Of a DNA stretch of 64,000 nt, positions 13,597 through 23,897 are shown one piece after another. The notes beneath the pieces are model-generated. The model worked only from the letters and a program-made list of their open reading frames with translations. It ran no database searches and was not told the DNA's origin. How positions within the stretch are numbered: position 1 is the first letter of the stretch; each line of letters opens with the position of its first letter. Made by a program: the position numbers and the translations under genes. The stretch is from Mortierella alpina (taxonomy: Eukaryota > Mortierellomycota > Mortierellomycetes > Mortierellales > Mortierellaceae): contig JANATF010000005.1 in assembly GCA_029449245.1 (NCBI GenBank), positions 682,001-746,000 on the forward strand, in the 5' to 3' direction.

Positions 13597-16500
13597 TTAC
13601 TGCTGGCGAGGAACCTTGGGCGACCCCGCGTCTTCCAGCACATCCCCTGCAGGCCTCTTGCTCCTTCCAAGCCTCTCCTTCCCTTGGTGGAGAGCTGAAA
13701 ACGTACAGTGCGGCGGAGGTTGATCCTCAAGTAGCGGAAGACAGTCCATGCGCAGTGGTGGCGGTGGGAAAGACACTGGTCTCGGCGCTGGCATGAACTT
13801 TGAAGGGCGTTCTTGCCTTTCCAGCTGTGCTTGGCAAATCCGGCCAATGTTCTCGCTACCCACCGCGTCTCGGTCAAAGTGCATTCGACAAGTAGGACAG
13901 TAGCGAGAGCGAGTCCGTCCGACGTTGCGCAGGAAAGTGTTACACGCTGGTCGGGGACACTTGGCCGAGGTAAAATATTCGTGACAGCCAACCACTGGGT
14001 ATCCCAAACCCTTCAACTAAGAGGTGAACAACGAATGCAAAAAATAGATGTGTTGGAAACCTGTGGTATGATGCTGCGGTCTGCACACTCAAAATATGTT
14101 CTCACCTTCTTGACCAGCCTTGCCTCCAGTACCGAATGCTTTGATGGCATCCCAGTTTGACTGTTGAATGTTGCGAGACCAACACAGAGCACGACTGGCT
14201 GCCCATCTGAATCGTACTTGTTGCTCTCGTTCTGCCCGACCATTCTCAGGATGCCTTTGATGGCTAGGTCAATACAACTGACTTGTGCTTGTCGCGACGC
14301 CCAGCTCTTTTTCAAGAACCAAGTTTCCTGGTAAAAAGTGACGATGCTGTCGAAAACAGATCGAATGGTGCCGGTGCTAGCGCTGCTGGTGCTGTTTGCG
14401 GTAGTGCTGGCGCCGGTCATGTACGTGAAGTACTGAGCAAGTGTTGCGCGTGAGAAAGGAGGGATACTTGATTCCAGATCCTGAATGCCTGTCACCTCTT
14501 TCCTGGACTCAAGCAGTCGCCTGAATTTGACGTAAGGGGCCGACAGGAACTTCCTTGTTATCTTGACCACATGACGTTTCTGACCGTTGCGTGGGTCCAG
14601 CTTGGCGACGACGAGGGCGTTAATCTCCCCGGGGTCAGCACCTAGGACAATGGTGTCATTGGCGGGCGGGCAGTCCTCAGGCCTTTGGTACACAGTCTCC
14701 ACATTCTGCAGCAACTTGGACCTCTGCTTCCAATTCACTTGGCGCGCTGAAGTGCCCGGCCCTGAAACATGAGCCATGCTCGACGCTGCTGCTTCATGAC
14801 GCAGCTGAGTGTTGGATGAACCCTCCTCCATGTTGTCGTCGTCGTCGTCGTCGTCGTCGTCGAGAAACGGAGCCTGGATCGTGAGTTGCTGAACAGTATC
14901 GGTAATGTCATCTTGGTCGGACGTGTCGTCCTCCTCGCCTTCGCCCTCCAGCTCCCAGAACTCGACTCGAATATCGGTTCGACCTTTCCTTCGTTCCTCT
15001 CGGGCCGCTGTTGGACGATGATATTTTGTATCATAAGCCAACATGTTCAAAACATGGCCGTTTGTCACGGCTGTCCCTTTCAAGTTGGTCTTCATGAAGG
15101 GAAGCGTGCCGGAATTGACCATGACCAAAGAGTTCGTTGATAAATAGTGCCTTGTGATGAAGCACGAACTCTTTAGCAGCTCTTTTGGTACTGCCCTCTT
15201 GTCCGAGCGCGCTGGGGATGTGCTGGGTGAAGGTTTTGGTGGCCGGATGTGCCCAAAAAATGTCAATGAGGGTTGACTCAGACAGACATATGAATCCTTG
15301 CTTGAGGGAAGCTTTGGGGAAATCGGCGTAGCTAGCGGCCAGCCCATTCTTCTCAAAAAAGAATTCAATGTCGCTCTTGTCCTTGTCCTCGTTCTTTTCA
15401 CCGAGCTATGAATGTGGACAAAATTCTGCTAGGAAATGATGATAAACCACCCTCATTTTTCTGCCGCTGACAAAAAAAACTTACATCGGCATTGCGATAA
15501 TGCGATCTCATTGATGCTTGAACCGACACCATGGACATGGCGGACATGTCTCGGAATGCCATCCCCTGCGTTCTAGCATCTGGCGCGGTCCTAGACTGGT
15601 GGTTGTTGAGAGGTGGCAGCTTGGTGGCGCGACGAAAAAGATAGTATGCGAGGTCGGCCGCCTCACTTGCTTTTTGGGGTGTGGAGAACTCTTCCTCCTC
15701 TGTCTCCATTATGACTCCGTAGTAGAGACGAGATGCCAAGGCGTAAATGAAGTCCTTGCTGTCGATTATCTCATCCAACAGTCTCCGTCTATCCGCTGCA
15801 CTGGTGGGGATCCACGAGGCAACAGTGGCCCTCAACGGCGTTGTTGGTGCAGGTGTCCGAGATTCTGCGGAGGCTGATGAAGCTGAAGCTACTGACGATG
15901 CCGAAAATAATGATGAAGTTGAAGTCGCCGAAGACGCTGGTAATACTGATACTGATGCAAAGGATACCGAAGGTGCAGAGGGAGCCGAGGAGATAGGAGT
16001 AGATGCCGAAGGTGCGGGAGGTGCAGAACTAAAGGTAGTGCCGTAGCCATCCAAGATGGCAGTGATGTAGATAGCGCACGCCCAATATGCGTAGACCTGG
16101 ACTAGATTGAGCAACTCCACTGCTGCCCTTAATTGCGAATGCATGCTGCTGACAGCGTCGCCGTGTCCCTGCTTCCTCAAACAGCCCGCAACAGATCCGA
16201 TACACAGTGTTTTTGTCGGGTGTTTCCTGCGAAGGTCGCGGTCCTGTCTTGTTGCGTCTTTGACATTCCGCTTTGCATCCGTCTTGGGCTTGACCCTGGC
16301 TCGTCCTTCTCTTTTTTTCTTCTTAACCTCCTTCTTGGCCGCTGGCGGGCGCTTCCGTTGTACCTGTGCCTGCTTGAGTAGCTCTTGGCTGCGAGGTTTT
16401 GCAGTGCTTATATCCTTGTAACGCGTACCGGCGAAGATCGACTCTTTTGATGCAAAAATTGGACGAAATTGGTTTCTGGTCGAACCACGAGCAACATAGA

Positions 16501-17631
16501 AGGAGGGCCTAGCAGTGTAAGGACAAAAGCGACATGTTAATCTCGGTTATTATAAGTCGCAAATCATAGTAGCGTTGATCTGCAACTTTGCTGAAGTCAT
16601 TACCTTGTTGACGTGCCTGGTTTTGTTGTTAGCCTCAAGTTCTTCAACTGGTCGAACCGTTGTCGATATGATCTGTATACGTCGTTGGTGAGGCTTGGAC
16701 CGTCAAGAAGGCGCTGCTTATGGTCCCCAAAGACTTTGTGTGCGAGGTGGAAGCGGTGCGGATCGATGGCCTCTCCGGTGGCTGTTGATGCTTTTCGTGA
16801 GTACGACGCCAGCATATCAGCAAGGTCCTCAGAGGGTAGTGTCCTGATTATGTCTGCGTTTCTTGCAAGTCCAAGTTGCTCCACGTTCCGACCATAATCA
16901 TTCTCGCTGATGATCCCGTACAGAAGTAAATGCCGTGAGGTCGGAAAGTCGAGCGCATGGAGCACGTCTGGCTTCAGGTAGAGACCGTATCCACTCTGCC
17001 TTGGCATGGGCCTGAGAACCGCCGTGATGCTGTCGTAGATCAAGAGGTCACTGTCTACAGAGACCGCGACTCTCTGACGGCGACAACCATCGGCACTTGC
17101 TTGGTCGGGCCCCCGAGCAATGCACACGTCTGCTTCCGTCTCACAGAGGCAGACTCTGACGCCACCAGCCTCGAGGCCATCCCGCAGACCCGCCTTGTCC
17201 GCTGCTGTGAGGACAAACATCTTGCTAATGCTGCGGCTAATCACCTCCATCGTCGTGGCACAGGTCCACTTCCCTTGCTCCGACTTCTCCTTCATCTTCG
17301 TCAGCTCCTTGTCCAAGACCACTTGATCAGCCCTCCTCGTGTTGGATCTCTTGGCGGCGGCATAGGCTTTTTCTTCTGCAGGCCCTCCATCCACATGCAA
17401 CCGCAGAGCTGCCTCTCCAAACGTGGCCTTTATTTTGTGCGCGAGTCGGTGACCGACGCGATAGGCAGCTCCTGGTTTGTCGTAACTCTCCTCAAACATG
17501 GTCTTCAAGATGGAGAAAAAACACCCTTGTAGATCCACATCGTAAAAGACGTCCTCCAGAGCCGAGGGTGAGATGGGCTGGGGATCGAGTCCCTTGCTTT
17601 TGAGTTTCTGCCAAAGGCCTGTTACGCCCAT
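13597..17631 (-). CDS. B1: XPG-Fanzor fusion with one frameshift
   Basis: Inferred exons are 16604-17631, 15485-16508, 14106-15405 and 13597-14016, about 1256 residues once one extra base in exon 3 (between about 15110 and 15165) is allowed for. XPG part: MGVTGLWQKL start, D33, D81, E166, D168, D193, D195 and D245 at ligand positions. Linker: FYVARGSTRNQFRPIF, Lys-rich and Ala/Ser-rich tracts, and an Asp run from a GTC repeat. Fanzor part: GADPGEINALVV (RuvC-I), VLCVGLATFNSQTG and VLEARLVKK (RuvC-II), FTSAKCPRPAC...YCPTC zinc finger, then FDRDAVGSEN (RuvC-III). The start is chosen because the MG-x-x-GLW start is shared with A1 and B2. The frameshift may be real, a sequencing error or recoding; otherwise the gene looks functional. 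Confidence 0.78.
14835..14862. repeat. (GTC)n trinucleotide repeat
   Basis: About nine GTC units inside B1. On the minus strand they encode a run of nine Asp between the linker and the RuvC half. Confidence 0.9.
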
Positions 17632-17880
17632 ATTGGTAGCGGTGATCCTCCTGGGATGGTTGAAGACTAGTCGAAGAAGGCGCGATGTGATATAGTGTAC
17701 TGCTACTGCTGGGTGAAGGAAAGCAAGGGTTGATATATGCGAACAAGATGTATGCTGCAACAGAGGATGCGAAGATGGAAATAAACCCCTTGGTGAAGAT
17801 GAAAAGAGATGTAAGGGGCCAGGCTGACAGAGGGCTGTGGCGCCGAAGAGGACTTTGGGAGGGGAGCTCTGGTCGTCAGG

Positions 17881-18000
17881 CAAAGTACGGTATGCGGAAA
17901 GAGAGAGGTGCTCAAAGAGGAAAAGTACGGTACGCGGAAAGAGAGAGGTGCTTAAAGAGGCAAAGTACGGTACGCGGATAGAGAGAGGTGCTCAAAGAGA
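17881..18000 (+). repeat. Three exact-length 40-bp tandem repeats
   Basis: Units 17881-17920, 17921-17960 and 17961-18000 are each 40 bp and differ at only a few positions. Each starts with AAAGTACGGTA and contains GAGAGAGGTGCT. They lie in the 5' region of the B1 element, about 250-370 bp upstream of the XPG-Fanzor start. They could be regulatory, a transposase/nuclease binding array, or a simple duplication. Confidence 0.95.
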
Positions 18001-18466
18001 CAGAGCGTGGAGTACCAGTGGTCAAGAAGAGAGGTTGGCGATAGAGTCTAAAAAATTACTTGGATATACTGCCGATCACTTGGGAGGCAAGCCACCCCTG
18101 GCTTCTGTTCTGTGGACACAGCCTCAAAGCCTACCGTTGCCCTCAACCTCATCCATCATACTCCTCTCATTGCCGTCTGGATACCCTCGCTCTCATAATA
18201 TGCATGCTCAAAAGTCGACGCTGCACTGACGATCTGTTGTTACGAGTCTCCACGGCGACCTTGATCATGGTCTACCACAGTCTTCCTCGGTTCGCTTCGT
18301 CAGGACATGTTATATCTGTCAATGCCATCACTACAAAAACTGTAGGGTAGGTTTTCTTTTTTCTTTTTATATTGACGCTAGATCCCTGCCAGACGTACAG
18401 GAAAACTGCAAGGTACTAGGAGGCTATCCCGTGACGTTTTGTGGGCTGTATAAGGAGACATCCACG

Positions 18467-18489
18467 TTTCCTTTAAAGAGAGTCGACTG
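18467..18489 (-). repeat. B1 terminal inverted repeat, gene 5' side
   Basis: Inverted copy of 13338-13360 with one mismatch, followed by TA at 18490-18491. Confidence 0.88.
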
Positions 18490-19036
18490 TACTCGCAGTT
18501 CGGTCAATATTGCGTTGTCGGAGCCTACGCCTTACAGCCCAGGGATCCAGATCCATTCCCCAAGAAGCGCTGCCTGTTCACTGCAATCTCACTGTAGTGA
18601 CGAAAGCGAGATACCAGTCCTTCCGATGCTGAGCATGGTTGTCGTAGAAAAAGGAAGCGGTAGTCGGGATGCAGCAAACCAACTGCAAACTTCGCTGATC
18701 ACGCGAAGTACATGAACAAAAGCCGGGACAAAGACAAGGACCGCTTATTGGGCTATATTGTTCTGGGTGAAAATGAGTTCTCGCAACAATTTCGTCGCGC
18801 AGGCGAGACTCAGTTCTGAGGAGAGCGAATATTGTTCAAAAGCCTTTTGGTGCACTGTCGGCGACCCAGATATTTGCCGTCAACGGGCAAGAATGGTTAC
18901 TTGCTTTGGACCAAAGGCGACCCCCGCACGAGCAGTGGCCCTAGCAGCCAGAAGCGCAAGCCGGTCTTGCTGCAGTTGCGTTCGGCAGCTTTGGCGTAGA
19001 GTTGTAGTTCTTACTGTGGCTTGTCTCTCTGGAGAC
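18490..19036 (+). pseudogene. A2: relic of lineage-A Fanzor C-terminal half
   Basis: Starting exactly at the TA that flanks B1, the sequence follows A1 from its RuvC-I motif onward, with indels. TACTCGC..CGGTCAATATTGCG corresponds to the A1 stretch at about 12121, then GTTGTCGGAGCCTACGCCTT and CCCAGGGATCCA. Most of the middle is deleted. TTGTTCTGGGTGAAAATGAGT matches the A1 VVLGVNEF codons, and CAGCCAGAAGCGCAAGCCGG (18949-18968) is nearly identical to the A1 C-terminus. Stops and deletions break every frame. A hairpin GTCTC-TCTG-GAGAC at 19023-19036 stands where A1 has its 3' palindrome. No XPG part is present. Confidence 0.8.
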
Positions 19037-19095
19037 TCCATTTTTTAAGACTGTGATCGCACTCACGAGCGAATGTACAGATCCTCCTCTCGAAC

Positions 19096-21925
19096 ATGCA
19101 GGACAGCAGCAATAACGACACGGTTAATGACCGTAAGAGGTCCATTGGCGGCGCAGAGGAGGAAGACCCTGCTACGACTACAGCGGGAGACATAACAAAG
19201 GATGTCGACGGCGCAGTCAAAAAAGCCCGCTTAGATCAGGAAGGAGATGCTCTCGTGAGCGACGCCAACAACGCCAGCGTGGATGGTCCCATCACAGAAG
19301 ACGACCCAGACAACAGAGGCAAGTCTCTTTCTCTCCACGACTTCATTTTGGTGCGGAATCACCAGTTCTAGAAATGCTAATGCGTTCTCTGTAATAGACT
19401 CAGCAGAACCCTCAGAAGCAAGAGATCCACATACAGGATTGACAGAAACACAAACGCAGACACTGGAGCGCGCAAAACAGTATGCCCGTGAAATCCAGGA
19501 ACAGGTACTTATCATGCCAGATGGACGAACGTGCATTTGGATCAAGGATCTGCATCTCCATATCTTTGAGCAGGACTAACAAGCGGACATATTCATTGCC
19601 TTGTACGCTTCCAGCTTGCTACTGCAGGGACCATTTCTTCCGTGTCGGAGCCAGAGCCTGCGCTTGCGATAGCCAATGTAATGGAGCAACGCAAGTCCCT
19701 GTGCCGGGTGTATGTCGGCTCCATTTCATTTGAGGCTACCGAAGACGATGTTCGCCAGAAGCTGTCAAGATTTGGCGCCATCAAAGAGTTGGTTCTCAAG
19801 GTGGATCCTGCTACAGGAAAACATCGAGGTTTTTGTTTTGTTGAATATGATCTCCCCGAGGCCGCAATTCTTGCAGTTCAGGCATCAGAAAGCGTTGATG
19901 TCGGAGGCAGGCACCTTAAGATCGGACGGCCTAAAAATTACGACGCAGATGCCATCAAGGATCTCCCACCGCCGCCAGAGGACAGGATTTATGTTGCCAA
20001 CATCGGATCGTTGGTATCAGAGCCGGATCTGGCGGGTATTTTTGCAGCATTCGGAGAGGTCGAAAAATGTGTGCTGTTGGTAAGTGGGCGACCCTTGCTG
20101 GTGACAATGCCGTAATGAACAGATAGTGGGACATCAACTAACTGGATGCATCCCCACTTTGATCTTTAGCCTGATCTAGTAACCCGTAAACACAAGGGAT
20201 ATGGGTAAGCAAACTGTTGGAGTGAGCTCGTTTCTCGCGATCGTACGGCATATTTTGAAGCAAAGGTTGAGATTATGGGGTGTGTTTCTAGCGCAATCCA
20301 GGGTTGTACATCCTGCTATCTTCGACGAAAATTGAAGATACAGTTATTGCTGCAACAAGAGTGCTCATTCATTCTTTCGGCCATACCATCTCCACCTGCA
20401 CTCTACGTATCCAGCAATTATCTTTTTTCTTTTTTCATCCTGTTCGTGTTCCGTTTGTTTCACCGTTCCTCTCACTTTCACATTGGTCGCGTTATCTCTG
20501 GCAGAGCCCGTTGACTATGCTGTCGCATGGTGCTGCCTGTGATGTCGATCATACTGGTACAAGGATGCCCGCTAGCGCTCTGGTATGGACTTCTTCGATA
20601 TCGAGCTTGGAATTCGGCTGCTTCGTCCTACGAGGCGCTTTTGGCCGTTGATCACGATCCAGGACAAAGTTTGGTTTGAAGATACAAGAATATGTTGAAC
20701 GAAAGATGCATCTAAATCTCACCGTTTCCTCTCCGTTATCTTCTGTGTCTGTCCTTTTTATTCCTGTACTCTTTCCTCAATCCCTGCCTTTCTTATACGC
20801 TCTAATGCTGCTTCTGAGCCCACTCTCTCTCTCTTCTGCCGCAAACTGTGCCCACGGATGCCTCGGAACGCTACTCATGACACGTTGATGATAGGACGAT
20901 AAAATAGGGAACGCGAGGGCGGCAGAAATTCAGGCATCGAGTCAGTGCGCTAACAAATATCGCATCACCTTTATATCTTTTGTAGATATGTTCAGTTCAA
21001 GTCTGGAACCGATATCAATACTATCGTTGATTCCATGAAGGGGTTCATGCTGTTGGATATGCCCATGGGCGTTTGCAAAGCAATCGTTGGAGGCGTTCTT
21101 CCCGAAGGTATGAAGTCTTTGGACTGCTTGCCGCTCACTACTGCTCAGATACAAATGCCCACGCAGGCTCGTGTACCCCAGACAGCGCCCACCACTATTG
21201 TTAACCCTGCAAGTAAGTCTCAAAATTAACGTGGCCCGTTCTGCCTGAAGTTCGAGATTTCATTAAGGTACAAATTACCGGTTCTTACCTCTGTGTCCCT
21301 AGTGATCGCAAGAGCGACTGCAACTGCGGCCTCAACAGCACAGAGGCTTGTCGCCATGGGACAGAGCTCTGGCGCGTCTGGATTGAACGGTGACCGAGAG
21401 TCGGTAGCGTCAGAAGAAAACATGAGCATTAGTGGTAATCAGCGTTACATGGTTATGCAAAGTCTCGCACGAAGCAGTGGGCTTGTCCCACCTGCAGCAG
21501 CTGCTATACCCGCACCACTGAGTCATGTCGTGCAGCCCACCGTGGTCCGACTACAGTACAGTGCTACACCCGCTGATATCGATGATCAGCTGGAGGAAGA
21601 ATTTAAAGAAGAATGCAGCAAGTATGGACCAGTAATTCAAGTCCAGATGCTGCCTCTAGCGGATGGTCTTTTGCGCATCTTTATTCAGTTTGCGTCGCCG
21701 GTCGGTATGTCCATGACTCTTGACGTTAAATGTTTCAATCCGCACTATGGCAGAAAGCGTACCTGCCGACTTCAATCCCCCGATGCACCCAGTAATCAAC
21801 TTTCTTTTCTCATTACAGATGCGCGGTCAGCGGCAGCACAACTGAATGGACGGCAATTTGACGGCAAGACGATCCAGGCAACTCTTTTCGATCAGCAAGA
21901 GTACATCGCAGGGCGCCTTGTCTGA
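19096..21925 (+). CDS. PUF60: PUF60-type poly(U)-binding splicing factor
   Basis: Inferred exons are 19096-19318, 19398-19504, 19615-20079, 20170-20204, 20986-21212, 21303-21704 and 21819-21925, giving 521 residues. PUF60 binds U-rich tracts with U2AF and helps 3' splice-site choice. RRM1 starts at about residue 140 (CRVYVGSISFEATEDDV) with RNP1 KHRGFCFVEY. RRM2 starts at about 234 (RIYVANIG) and ends after the exon encoding RKHKGYG. A C-terminal UHM has NGRQFDGKTIQATLF. The DMPMGVCKAIVGGVLP linker is typical. The first intron uses a GC donor (AG|GCAAGT at 19319), the only choice that keeps phase. Intron 4 is unusually long (781 bp). The family is absent from yeasts, so its presence suits an early-diverging fungus. 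Confidence 0.9.
20205..20985 (+). other. Long PUF60 intron (781 bp)
   Basis: The sequence lies between the RKHKGYG and YVQFKSG exons and has GTAAGC and TTTGTAG ends. It contains pyrimidine-rich stretches but no gene or RNA that I can recognise. Other introns in this window are mostly under 120 bp. Confidence 0.75.
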
Positions 21926-22271
21926 AAGTGATGGCAGAACTTTGGTATGGTATTCTGCACGATAGTATTCCATAGTCCTTTCGTAGTGCCATTGTACGAA
22001 TAGAGCAGATCAAGTTATGACAGACCCTACCAGCGAAAACATCACGGATTATGGTAGATATGATGAACTGAGAGATACTTGAGACTTTCAGAAACGGTTC
22101 CACCACCCAAATCATGATTATTGTCGAGCAAGTCTTGCGCATTTTCAGTGTCACGAAACAACAGAACGTTCTTTTTAAGAAGGAAGTTCACGGTGGCAAT
22201 GTTGCGCTTAAAGCTTTAACTCGCCATAACTTTGAAAACATACTTTTGGCCGATTGTAATCCACACATACC
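21926..22271. other. Intergenic, PUF60 to wall-protein gene
   Basis: No gene seen. AT-rich leader before the ATG at 22272. Confidence 0.6.
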
Positions 22272-22703
22272 ATGCGCCTATCCATCATCGCCTTCGCTCT
22301 CTCAATCGTCATTGCGGTTCTTGCTGAAATATATATCACAACGCCCGTAGCCACGACTGTCTGGAAAGCAGGCGAGAACGTTACTATTGTTTGGAAAGGT
22401 CACCTGGCTGAACCGTCAAAAGCCAACCTCCGTATTCGTATGGGTCCTGACAATTTTGTATTTGTGTATGAAATCGGTACCGCGCAGCCAGGTTCAAGCG
22501 CTCTTGAGTTTATTCTGAGGTCGGATCTCAAGTCGGATTATTACGCGATCGAAATTGGGGGACAATTTTACTCCCACGACTTCAAGATCGAAGCGGATGG
22601 GGCCAAGTACAACAATACTGCATATGATGGCGCCCCTGGCCGCATTGTTTCCTTATCCAAAGTGGCTGTTGCTGTCGCCTTTGCAGCGGTTATTGTCATC
22701 TAG
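22272..22703 (+). CDS. Kre9/Knh1-like GPI-anchored secreted protein
   Basis: Intronless, 143 residues. The N-terminal 18 residues (MRLSIIAFALSIVIAVLA) form a signal peptide. The mature part starts with IYITTPVATTVWKAGENVTI, the opening of the Kre9/Knh1 (Ser-Thr-rich GPI-anchored membrane family) Ig-like domain. The C-terminus ends in a hydrophobic tail, VAVAVAFAAVIVI, preceded by small residues, as in a GPI-attachment signal. It is therefore expected on the plasma membrane or cell wall. The family is linked to beta-1,6-glucan and wall assembly, but many members have no assigned role. N-glycosylation sites NVT and NNT are visible. Confidence 0.83.
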   Translation: MRLSIIAFALSIVIAVLAEIYITTPVATTVWKAGENVTIVWKGHLAEPSKANLRIRMGPDNFVFVYEIGTAQPGSSALEFILRSDLKSDYYAIEIGGQFYSHDFKIEADGAKYNNTAYDGAPGRIVSLSKVAVAVAFAAVIVI

Positions 22704-23277
22704 CCATTGCGGCCTGCAACGGCTTTCTTCAAGGTCCTTCATGTTCACTGAAGCGAGAGAGGACAACCAAGTCAATAATACAACTCGTCATGCTGAAACA
22801 TGAGGCCGTTCGGGATTGCGCTTGACGAAATCGATGTCTCTATCGCTGGTCCAGGCTTTTTTGGTACCATGAAGATGGCGATTAAACCCCCGAGAGACAT
22901 GCGCGACCTTTTTATGAGCAGTAAGTCTTTGGGGAAACGAGCCTCAACATCTGGTCATATACGGCATCCGATTCGCCATCATACTGAGATTGTCGATGCT
23001 TGCATCACTTCTGGTATTCAAGAAGTTTTGCCAAACGGCAGATTTGAGGCTACCAAAGGTTTGCTCAAAAGCCCACCCTCGATAGATGTCTGAAGTGGCC
23101 CAAGATTTAGTGTGATTTTTCGACCTTGATATGCGCTGTGTTTTTCGTTCGCTCACACGCACGTAGAATTTGCTAAAACCGTGTCATAGTGAGCGCATTT
23201 TTCTGCCGGAAAAGTTTATTCGTTCTCGTAGGCCTGGTTGGGGGGATCTCAATATGACGACAGTGTGGTCTTGTTCT
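22704..23277. other. Intergenic with short relic-like frames
   Basis: An ATG-started 97-codon frame (22800-23093, +) and an overlapping minus frame (22944-23162) are both moderately protein-like. The minus one contains GWAFEQTFGSLKSAVWQ, which could be a transposase scrap. Neither has motifs I can name, so I call no gene. Confidence 0.4.
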
Positions 23278-23648
23278 CTACAAAGCCCTGAGATAGGTCA
23301 TTATCGACATGAACTCTTCGAGATTGAGCTCGCCATCGCCATCGGTGTCAAAAGAGGCGATTGTCGTTTCCAGGTCCTTGCTCGGTGCGGTTTGGCCCGT
23401 GGAGAGTATAAGCTGCAAGAGCTCCTTGGCGTTGATGCGGCCATCTGCGTTGGCATCGTTCCTATCAAAGAGATCCTTGAGGTTCTTCAGCTCGTCCGGG
23501 GTGAAAAGAAGTTTTGCTTGGGTGCTGGCCTGGAGCACGGACAATGGGAGTATAGAGGCGCAAGCCAGGACTGAGTGAGTTGGGCTGGTCTCTGTGTCGA
23601 TGGCAGCATTCAGGGCAGCATGGATGATTGGAGGAGGTGGCCTACCAT
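23278..23648 (-). CDS. Small EF-hand calcium-binding protein
   Basis: Two EF-hands are visible: loop 1 DANADGRINAKE and loop 2 DTDGDGELNLEE, each with acidic residues at positions 1, 3/5 and 12. The product ends FMSIMTYLRAL. My preferred model has an exon with only ATG (23646-23648), an intron 23530-23645 starting GTAGGCC and ending CTCCAG, and an exon 23278-23529, giving 84 residues starting MASTQAKLLFT. The alternative is an uninterrupted frame from an ATG at 23847 (189 residues), but its first 100 residues are low-complexity and it would run into the FIT2 promoter. The protein is calmodulin/troponin C-like and its target is unknown. It is divergent from FIT2, 249 bp apart. Confidence 0.75.
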
Positions 23649-23897
23649 GGTGAGTATCGTACGAGCGAGGAACTGGGACAAGGATGGTAGTGTCGGGACA
23701 TGAGAAGCTGACGGAGAAGCTGAAGGTTTCAGGCAGCCACGTTTGCAGCCTCGTGCCAATTGGCTCCCGAGTCGAATCGCTGTCACAGGGAGAAATACTT
23801 TGCTTTACATTCCGTTGCTTCTTCCACTCCAAGCACCTCACTTTCAACGCTCCCCATCGCCCACATCCCGACGCAGCATCGACAACGGGTCTCGGTC

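Larger units (their letters stand above)
13338..18489. mobile_element. B1 element: 5152-bp TIR transposon carrying XPG-Fanzor
   Basis: The element is bounded by near-identical 23-bp inverted repeats (13338-13360 and 18467-18489; 22 of 23 positions match) that begin CAGTCGACTCTCT and end TAAAGGAAA. It is flanked by TA on both sides (13336-13337 and 18490-18491), as in Tc1/mariner-pogo type insertions. The only gene inside is the XPG-Fanzor fusion on the minus strand. I find no DDE transposase, so the element is either mobilised in trans or moves by another route. Its 5' part (about 17650-18489 read on the minus strand) contains a triple 40-bp repeat. A second, decayed member with the same termini is at 26456-33284. 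Confidence 0.82.

Noticed and set aside
17881-18000. Possible CRISPR-like array (three 40-bp repeats)
   Set aside because: Units are contiguous with no spacers, only three, and in a eukaryotic genome; called a tandem repeat instead.
8000-19100. Serine recombinase (IS607-type) beside the Fanzor genes
   Set aside because: No resolvase-like frame found on either strand near A1, B1 or A2.
22800-23093. 97-codon plus frame as a gene
   Set aside because: Overlaps an equally plausible minus frame, has no recognisable motif or splice context.
23760-23897. Upstream extension of FIT2
   Set aside because: No ATG in frame before 23898 and the sequence overlaps the promoter of the divergent EF-hand gene.
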